NCBI GenBank assembly: GCA_027587225.1
Contig: JAPDDQ010000018.1
Span: 62,001 to 126,000, forward strand
Length of the DNA: 64,000 nt
Direction of reading: 5' to 3'
DNA from: Solirubrobacter taibaiensis
Lineage (GTDB): Bacteria; Actinomycetota; Thermoleophilia; Solirubrobacterales; Solirubrobacteraceae
Shown here: one piece after another, positions 58,246-64,000 of the stretch
Numbering within the stretch: the stretch's first letter is position 1
How the letters are laid out: the number at the start of each line of letters is the position of its first letter
Position numbers and translations under genes: made by a program
The notes under the pieces: generated by a model
The model's database searches: none
The model's input: the letters and a program-made list of their open reading frames with translations, nothing else
What the model was told of the DNA's origin: nothing

Positions 58246-60918
58246 ATGCTGGGCTGGTGTCGCAGTGTCGTCGGAACCATGGTCGCCGCGCTGGTGATCG
58301 CCGCAGGGGTGCCGAGCGCAGCCGAGGCGGTGACGATCGCACCGCCGTGGTGCGGCACGCCTGAGCCGGATGCCACCGCGGCGTTGCCGGACGGCAGCGA
58401 CCCGGCTCATCCGGTCGGCAGCTTCCCGCACATCCCGCATTACGCGATCGGCTGCACGCTCGAGAAGATCCGCGCCGAGGGCGTCCGCGGGCGCATGACG
58501 ATCGAGCAGCACGGCGTCTCGGCGCAGGGCCGCCCGATGTGGCGCGTGACGATCAACGCGCTCGAGACCTCCGCGCAGAAGAAGGCGTTCAAGCACTGGG
58601 AAGAGCTGCGCAAGGACGCACGTGACAATCCCGCCCGCGCGCAACGCGAGCTGCGCGACGCCCGCGGCGCGGTGAAGGTCCCGCTCTACATCCAGGCCGG
58701 CATCCACGGCAACGAGTCCGAGGGCGTCGACGCGATGATGGAGTTCATCAACCGCCTCGCGACGAGCAAGCGTGGCAAGGACGCCGAGGTCGACCGCTGG
58801 CTCGACCACTCGGTCCTCGTCTTCAACGTCGTCCACAACCCGGACGGCCGGGCGCTGGGCCAGCGCGCCAACGGCAACGGCTTCGACCTCAACCGCGACT
58901 TCCTGACGCAGTCGCAGAGCGAGACGCAGGCGTCCGTGGCGACGATGCAGAAGTTCTTGTTCCCGGACATGCTCGACCAGCACGGCTATGTCACGCCGAC
59001 GCTGATCGAGGCCCTGACCAAGCCGCATGGCCCGGGCATCGACTACGACATCTTCCTCAGGTGGAACCAGCCGCGCACGGCCGCCAACGGCACGGCCCTC
59101 GCCTCCGTCGGCCTCGGCGTGCAGCGCCCGGTCAACGACTGGTGCGTGAACGCGGACCTGCCGCCGATCGGCTCGACCGTGTGCGCGGACGGCAACCCGC
59201 CCGGCCCCGCCGTGGCCGAGGGCTGGGACGACTGGGGCCCGTTCTACACGCCGATGTACAACCAGCTCGTCGGCCTCAACGGCTCGACGGTCGAGATGTG
59301 CAGCAGCACGGCGAACAACCCCGCCACGCAGCGCGTGTGCGGCGCGCCTGGCCTGACGAACTTCCCGCGCGGACGCGCGGCGGCCAAGCTGGCGCAGTAC
59401 GTCGTCACGACCTCGACGATCGAGTACGACGTCGCCAACCGCGTCGCGCTGCTCAACGACATGCTCGAGGTCTACCGGCGCGGCCGCACCGGCGCGGCAC
59501 GCCCCGCCTGCTGCCCGGCGCCGTTCGATCGCGAGAACAACTGGATGTACGAGTATCCCGAGGCCTACGTCATCCCGATGGGCAACGGGCAGCGCAGCGA
59601 CGTCGAAGGCAACCGGCTCGCCAACTGGCTGCTGACCAACGGCATCGAGGTGCACAAGCTGCTGCTCCCCGCGCGGATCGGGGGCACCTGGTACGAGCAC
59701 GGCTCGTACGTGATCGGGATGAAGCAGCCGCATCGCGGCCTGATCGAGGAGTCGCTCGGCGCCGGCGTGGACATCTCGGCGCGGATCGGCCAGCTGTACG
59801 CGCCACCGGCGGCGTTCAGCCACGGCCTGCTGTGGGGTGCGGACGTCGTGCAGGTCCCGCGCGGCACGCCGATCTGGGCGCTCGCGCTCCCGATCGACCG
59901 CGTCCCGAAGGTGCGGGGCGGCGTGGAGCACTCGCACCGGGCGACCGCGTACGCGCTGGAGCTGGACTCCCCGACGGCGGTGCGCACGCTCAACGCGCTG
60001 CTGCGCGCGGGCGTGCCGGCGCACATCGCCGAGACGCCGTTCGGGCGCTACCCGGCGGGCACGGCGCTCTTCGACCGCTCCGCCCGCAATGCGCTCGACC
60101 GCGCCGGCGATGACGCTGGGCTGACGTTCCGCGCCGTCGATGGACCGCTCCCGCCGGTCACGCCGCTCACCCGCGTCCCGCGGATCGCGGTGCTCACCGG
60201 CGGGCTGACGCAGGAGATCTGGGTGATGCGCCAGCTCGGCTTCGAGGCCGACCCGGTCACCGCCGCGCTCAACAACGCCACCGCCGCGGACCCGCTGCCC
60301 GCGTACGACGTCGTGTTCAGCACGGCCGGCTGGCCGGTCAACGTCACGGCGCGTGAGCGGCTGACGGCGTTCTTCGCCGCCGGTGGCGGCTACCTCGGAG
60401 CGGGCGCGAACGGCGTGAACTTCGTCAGCGCGGCCGGTCAGGTCGCCGGGCTCGCCGCGGCGGCGCGGACCGGCGCGGGCCGCAGCGGCATCGTGCGCTG
60501 GGACAACACGGGTGGCGCGAACAGCCCGATCACCGGCGCCTACCCGGCGCAGGACACGGCGATCATGGACCCGCCGACGTGGCTCACCGCCGTCCCGGCA
60601 ACGCTGAGCGTCGACGCGCGGCTCCCGAGCACGAACTTCTTCGTCTCGGGGCTGTGGCTGCTCGACGCGCAGTCCTCCACGGCACCGGGCGCGGCCTTGG
60701 TCGCGCACGGCCCGAACGCGGCCAACACGAACCGGCTGACCGTGTTCGCCATGAACCCGCTCTACCGGGCCGACCCCGAGCGGGAGTGGCCCGCGTTCGC
60801 GTCGGCCACCTACTGGGTCGGCCGCCGCGCCGGCGCTCCGGCCGCCGCCGCGCTGCCGGTGGTCGCGGGGGAGGAGGAGGTGGTGGAGGTCCCGACCTCC
60901 CGCTCAGGCGAACGCTGA
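58246..60918 (+). CDS. large secreted M14 zinc carboxypeptidase
   Basis: 890 residues. Signal peptide (VVGTMVAALVIAAGVPSAAEA). The M14 domain carries QAGIHGNESEGVDAMMEF (His and Glu ligands), NPDGRALGQ, GFDLNRDFLTQ, DMLDQHGYVTPT (second His) and GLNGSTVEMCSS (catalytic Glu), so it should be active. As in the M14 protein at 27956, a large non-catalytic region follows, here with a class I amidotransferase-like fold (RIAVLTGGLTQEIWVMRQLG, AFFAAGGGYLGAGANGVNF). The C-terminal beta module of the other enzyme is absent; it ends in an acidic tail. It probably processes extracellular peptides or wall material. A strong hairpin follows. Confidence 0.88.
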   Translation: MLGWCRSVVGTMVAALVIAAGVPSAAEAVTIAPPWCGTPEPDATAALPDGSDPAHPVGSFPHIPHYAIGCTLEKIRAEGVRGRMTIEQHGVSAQGRPMWRVTINALETSAQKKAFKHWEELRKDARDNPARAQRELRDARGAVKVPLYIQAGIHGNESEGVDAMMEFINRLATSKRGKDAEVDRWLDHSVLVFNVVHNPDGRALGQRANGNGFDLNRDFLTQSQSETQASVATMQKFLFPDMLDQHGYVTPTLIEALTKPHGPGIDYDIFLRWNQPRTAANGTALASVGLGVQRPVNDWCVNADLPPIGSTVCADGNPPGPAVAEGWDDWGPFYTPMYNQLVGLNGSTVEMCSSTANNPATQRVCGAPGLTNFPRGRAAAKLAQYVVTTSTIEYDVANRVALLNDMLEVYRRGRTGAARPACCPAPFDRENNWMYEYPEAYVIPMGNGQRSDVEGNRLANWLLTNGIEVHKLLLPARIGGTWYEHGSYVIGMKQPHRGLIEESLGAGVDISARIGQLYAPPAAFSHGLLWGADVVQVPRGTPIWALALPIDRVPKVRGGVEHSHRATAYALELDSPTAVRTLNALLRAGVPAHIAETPFGRYPAGTALFDRSARNALDRAGDDAGLTFRAVDGPLPPVTPLTRVPRIAVLTGGLTQEIWVMRQLGFEADPVTAALNNATAADPLPAYDVVFSTAGWPVNVTARERLTAFFAAGGGYLGAGANGVNFVSAAGQVAGLAAAARTGAGRSGIVRWDNTGGANSPITGAYPAQDTAIMDPPTWLTAVPATLSVDARLPSTNFFVSGLWLLDAQSSTAPGAALVAHGPNAANTNRLTVFAMNPLYRADPEREWPAFASATYWVGRRAGAPAAAALPVVAGEEEVVEVPTSRSGER

Positions 60919-60935
60919 CCTTCGCATCGGTCACT

Positions 60936-60968
60936 TGACTGTCATGGCCTTCGCGGCCATGACAGTCA
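60936..60968 (+). terminator. strong hairpin after the carboxypeptidase
   Basis: A 14-pair stem (60936-60949 with 60955-60968) and loop TTCGC lies 17 bases after the stop. No T-tract. It separates the carboxypeptidase from the hydrolase array. Confidence 0.65.
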
Positions 60969-61048
60969 TGCACCCGATGCGACGTGGGTGGGTCCGGACG
61001 TAGGTTCCCCGGCAGGTCAACGAGGTTCGTTCCAAGGGGGAACAACGC

Positions 61049-61867
61049 ATGTCAGCTCCGGACACGATCGTTCTGATTCACGGCTTCTGGGTGACGCCGC
61101 GCAGCTGGGAGGACTGGGTCAGCTACTACGAGGCCAAGGGCTTCAAGGTCGTCGCTCCTGCCTATCCCGGCCTCGAGGTCGAGGTCGAGTCGCTCAATGC
61201 AGACCCGACGCCGATCGCCGAGCTCACGGTGCCCAAGATCGTCGACCACCTCGAGTCGGTCGTCGCGCCGCTCGAGAACCCGATCATCATGGGCCATTCG
61301 GCCGGCGGCGTCTTCACGCAGATCCTGCTCGACAAGGGCTACGGCGCCTCCGCCGTCGTGCTGAACTCCGCGCCGACCGAGGGCGTGAAGGTCGCGCCGC
61401 TCTCGCAGCTGCGCTCCACGTTCCCGATCCTCAAGAACCCGGCGAACCGCCACCGCGCGGCCGGCTTCACGTTCGAGCAGTTCCACTACGCGTTCACGAA
61501 CGGCGTCGACGAGGAGATCGCCCGGCCGCTGTACGAGCGCTACGCGGTCGCCGCCCACGGCGGGATCCTGCTCGAGAGCGTGCTCGCCAACGTCAAGCCG
61601 GGCCACCAGGACACGTGGGTCGACTACCACAACGACGATCGCGCGCCGCTGCTGTTCATCTCGGGCTCGGACGATCACATCATGCCGCCGAGCGTCCAGA
61701 AGTCGAACGCCAAGCACTACAAGTCCGAGAAGACCGTCACGGAGATCACCGAGGTCGAGGGGCCGCACTTCATGCCGGCGCTCGCGGGCTGGGAGAAGAT
61801 CGCCGATCAGGCGCTCGAGTGGGCGCTCGCCAACGCCCGTCCCTCGAAGACCACCGTGGAGGCCTGA
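61049..61867 (+). CDS. alpha/beta hydrolase, first of four in tandem
   Basis: 272 residues. The core reads TIVLIHGFWVTPRSWEDWV (oxyanion HG), the nucleophile elbow GHSAGGVFTQ (Ser), late Asp in SGSDDHIMPP and His in EGPHFMPA. No signal peptide; cytoplasmic. ATG start with an AGGGGG site. It ends 3 bases before the next hydrolase gene, so the array is one operon. The substrate is unknown. Confidence 0.85.
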   Translation: MSAPDTIVLIHGFWVTPRSWEDWVSYYEAKGFKVVAPAYPGLEVEVESLNADPTPIAELTVPKIVDHLESVVAPLENPIIMGHSAGGVFTQILLDKGYGASAVVLNSAPTEGVKVAPLSQLRSTFPILKNPANRHRAAGFTFEQFHYAFTNGVDEEIARPLYERYAVAAHGGILLESVLANVKPGHQDTWVDYHNDDRAPLLFISGSDDHIMPPSVQKSNAKHYKSEKTVTEITEVEGPHFMPALAGWEKIADQALEWALANARPSKTTVEA

Positions 61868-61870
61868 GTC

Positions 61871-62740
61871 ATGCCGTTCCTCACCACGTCGGACGGCGTC
61901 GAGATCTTCTACAAGGACTGGGGCTCCGGTCAGCCGGTCGTGATGGCGCACGGGTGGCCGCTCAGCAGCGACAGCTGGGAGGCGCAGCAGCTCTACCTCG
62001 CCGACAACGGCTTCCGGGCGATCGCGCACGACCGCCGCGGGCACGGCCGCTCCTCACAGGTGTGGGACGGCAACGACATGGACCACTACGCGGACGATCT
62101 CTCGGCGCTGATCGAGGCGCTGGACCTGCGGGACGTGATCCTCGTCGGGTTCTCCACGGGCGGCGGGGAGGTCGCGCGCTACATCGGCCGGCACGGCACC
62201 GAGCGGGTGGCGAAGCTGATCTTGGTCAGCGCGGTGCCGCCGTTCATGCTGCTCACGGACGACAACCCGGGTGGCGTGCCGATCGAGGTCTTCGACGGCA
62301 TCCGCGCCGGCTCGCTGGCCGACCGCTCGCAGCTGTACCGGGACCTGGCGGACGGGCCGTTCTTCGGCAACAACCGTGAGGGCACCGAGATCTCCGAGGG
62401 CATCCGGGCCGCGTTCTGGCGCCAGGGGCTGCAGTCGGGGCACAAGAACGCGTACGACTCGATCGCGGCGTTCAGCGCGACGGACATGCGGCCGGACCTC
62501 GACAGCGTCGACGTGCCGACGCTCGTGATCCACGGTGACGACGATCAGGTCGTGCCGTTCCCGGTCGGCGGCCAGGCGTCCGCCGCGCGGGTCGCGGGAG
62601 CGCGGCTGAAGGTGTACCCGGGCGGGCCACACGGCCTCACCGACACGCACAAGGACGAGTTGTCCGCCGACCTGCTCGCGTTCGCGCGCGGCGAGGCCGT
62701 CGGGGAGCTCGCCGGTACGGAAGCCGCGGTGGCGTCATGA
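61871..62740 (+). CDS. alpha/beta hydrolase, cofactor-free haloperoxidase/perhydrolase type
   Basis: 289 residues. [50 protein letters not shown] and the nucleophile [17 protein letters not shown] match bacterial non-heme haloperoxidases, which hydrolyse esters and, with acetate and peroxide, make peracids. The late Asp in HGDDDQVVP and His in [10 protein letters not shown] complete the triad. Cytoplasmic. It overlaps the next gene by four bases (ATGA). Confidence 0.88.
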   Translation: MPFLTTSDGVEIFYKDWGSGQPVVMAHGWPLSSDSWEAQQLYLADNGFRAIAHDRRGHGRSSQVWDGNDMDHYADDLSALIEALDLRDVILVGFSTGGGEVARYIGRHGTERVAKLILVSAVPPFMLLTDDNPGGVPIEVFDGIRAGSLADRSQLYRDLADGPFFGNNREGTEISEGIRAAFWRQGLQSGHKNAYDSIAAFSATDMRPDLDSVDVPTLVIHGDDDQVVPFPVGGQASAARVAGARLKVYPGGPHGLTDTHKDELSADLLAFARGEAVGELAGTEAAVAS

Positions 62741-63510
62741 AGCGCCTGCTGCTGGCGGCGATCTTCGCCTTCGCCCTGTTGGCCGCGCCCGCGGGTGCGA
62801 AGACGACCAAGCCGACGATCGTGCTCGTGCACGGCGCGTTCGCGGACGCGTCCGGCTGGAACGGCGTGACCGAGCGCCTGCAGGACAAGGGGTACACGGT
62901 GCTCGCGCCGGCCAATCCCTTGCGGGGCGTGAGCGCCGACGCGGCGTACCTGAAGAACGTGCTGTCGCACGTGAAGGGGCCGATCGTGCTGGTCGGTCAC
63001 TCCTACGGCGGCGTCGCGATCACCAACGCGGCGACCGGCAACCCGAACGTGAAGGCGCTCGTGTACGTGGCGGCCTTCGTGCCCGCGCAGGGAGACACCG
63101 TGCAGACGCTGTCGACGCCGGAGGGCGGGGCGCAACTCGGGCCGGACAAGCTGGACATCGTTCCCGACGGGACGCCTGAAGGGCTCGAGGCGACGATCAA
63201 GGTGTCCGCGTTCCGCGACGTGTTCGCGGCGGACGTTCCGCGCAAGCTCGCGGCGGTCATGGCGGCTTCGCAGCGGCCCGCCTCGCTCGTGACGCTGGGC
63301 GAGCCGTCCGGCGCTCCCGCGTGGTTGAGCATTCCGTCCTGGGCGGTCGTTCCGACCAAGGACAACACGATCGGCACCGGCAACCTGCGCACGATGGCCA
63401 AGCGGGCGAAGGCCAAGATCACCGAGGTCAAGGGCGCGTCCCACGTCGTCATGGTCTCGCAGCCGGGCGTGACGACCGACGTGATCCTGCGGGCGGTCAA
63501 GGGCAAGTAG
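62737..63510 (+). CDS. exported alpha/beta hydrolase, third in the array
   Basis: 257 residues. Unlike its neighbours it has a signal peptide ([18 protein letters not shown]). The core has [18 protein letters not shown], the nucleophile [27 protein letters not shown] and a late His in [10 protein letters not shown]; the short lid is typical of the small esterase group. The export signal means the array places similar enzymes on both sides of the membrane. It ends 2 bases before the fourth gene. Confidence 0.85.
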   Translation: MKRLLLAAIFAFALLAAPAGAKTTKPTIVLVHGAFADASGWNGVTERLQDKGYTVLAPANPLRGVSADAAYLKNVLSHVKGPIVLVGHSYGGVAITNAATGNPNVKALVYVAAFVPAQGDTVQTLSTPEGGAQLGPDKLDIVPDGTPEGLEATIKVSAFRDVFAADVPRKLAAVMAASQRPASLVTLGEPSGAPAWLSIPSWAVVPTKDNTIGTGNLRTMAKRAKAKITEVKGASHVVMVSQPGVTTDVILRAVKGK

Positions 63511-63512
63511 CG

Positions 63513-64000
63513 GTGCACGCCGCGGTCCTCCTCGTGCACGGCGCGTTCGGTGAGACGTCCGTGTGGGCGGACGTCATCACCGCGCTGCGGCGCGAGGGGA
63601 TCGAGGCGATCGCGGCGGCGAACCCGCTATCCGGCCTGTCGAGCGACGCCACCTACGTGGCGTCGCTCGCGCGTGCGTTCGACGGGCCGGTGGTGCTCGC
63701 TGGGCACGACTACGGCGGGGCGGTGATCGGCGGCGTCGATGCGCCGAACGTGGTCGGGCTCGTGTACGTGGCCGGGTTCGCGTTGGCGGCGGGGGAGACG
63801 TGCGTCGGGCAGCTCGCGCCGCCGGTGCTGGCGGCGCTGCGGCCGGGCGTGGTGCGCGGCGGGGCGTTCGAGATCTCCGTCGCCTCGGATCGCTTCCGGG
63901 ACGTGGTCGACGGTGAGTTCGCGCTGCAGCGGCCCGTCTTGCCGGGCGCGTTGGACGAGCCGGCGGCGGCGCCGTTGTGGGCGCGGGTGCCGTCGTGGTT
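63513..64000 (+). CDS. alpha/beta hydrolase, fourth in the array (3' end outside window)
   Basis: At least 162 residues from GTG 63513, open to the window edge. It is clearly related to the third gene (AVLLVHGAFGETSVWADVIT; ANPLSGLSSDATYVASLARA) but lacks a signal peptide, and its nucleophile elbow is GHDYGGAVIGG, with Asp in place of Ser. That change is seen in dehalogenase-like members, or may mark a non-hydrolytic protein; the rest of the triad is outside the window. Confidence 0.8.
   Translation, partial: MHAAVLLVHGAFGETSVWADVITALRREGIEAIAAANPLSGLSSDATYVASLARAFDGPVVLAGHDYGGAVIGGVDAPNVVGLVYVAGFALAAGETCVGQLAPPVLAALRPGVVRGGAFEISVASDRFRDVVDGEFALQRPVLPGALDEPAAAPLWARVPSW

Noticed and set aside
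1..64000. Integrated phage or transposon
   Set aside because: No integrase, transposase, capsid, tail or tRNA attachment site was seen; even the accessory patch at 56-58 kb lacks mobility genes.

Overview
The window is about 64 kb of very GC-rich DNA, densely packed with genes on both strands. It carries many short or overlapping gene junctions, GTG starts, Ser/Thr kinase and FHA signalling genes, F420-type flavin enzymes and a large secretome. Many of the exported proteins end in Ser/Thr/Arg/Lys-rich Ig-like tails. This points to a soil actinobacterium, and the style of the secretome suggests the Solirubrobacterales (Thermoleophilia). That placement is an inference: no rRNA or tRNA gene was found.

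Layout. 0-2.4 kb: end of a methyltransferase, a luciferase-like oxidoreductase and a GNAT acetyltransferase. 2.5-10.7 kb: a signalling block with two FHA proteins (one fused to a helix-turn-helix), a secreted calcium-type protein, a Pro/Lys-rich membrane protein, a Ser/Thr kinase whose linker carries repeated ETRVS motifs, an FHA-membrane-HtrA-PDZ protease and a NarL-type two-component pair. 10.7-17.7 kb: secreted or hydrolytic proteins and a lipoprotein class A beta-lactamase. 17.7-20.7 kb: two short paralogous membrane proteins, a cluster of strong hairpins, then an MbnP-like copper-binding protein overlapping an MbnH-like di-heme enzyme. 20.7-27.9 kb: rhomboid protease, M28 peptidase, small proteins, a lamin-tail exported protein and an ECF sigma factor with a membrane partner. 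28-39.5 kb: a large M14 carboxypeptidase, a sulfotransferase facing an APS kinase, glycan-related exported proteins, and an orphan receiver next to a PAS kinase/response regulator pair. 39.6-52.3 kb: two CorC/HlyC-type membrane proteins, MFS and CDF transporters, a VOC protein, a stand-alone LigD polymerase, an FAD oxidoreductase, a giant SARP/AAA regulator and a Tat-exported sugar-isomerase-like protein. 52.3-56 kb: a secreted multidomain GH67-type alpha-glucuronidase. 56-58.2 kb: a patch of broken or accessory genes (frameshifted RTX gene, MerR remnant, possible ADP-ribosyltransferase-fold protein, unknowns). 58.2-64 kb: a second large M14 carboxypeptidase and a tandem run of four alpha/beta hydrolases cut by the window end.

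How the parts fit. Three themes recur: phospho-threonine signalling across the membrane, secretion of peptidases and glycosidases (several sharing C-terminal modules), and copper/redox proteins. Convergent genes repeatedly overlap at their 3' ends, and several terminator hairpins include the stop codon. The best candidates for an under-described system are the 17.7-20.7 kb copper/di-heme locus with its small proteins and structured leader, and the kinase/FHA/HtrA block.
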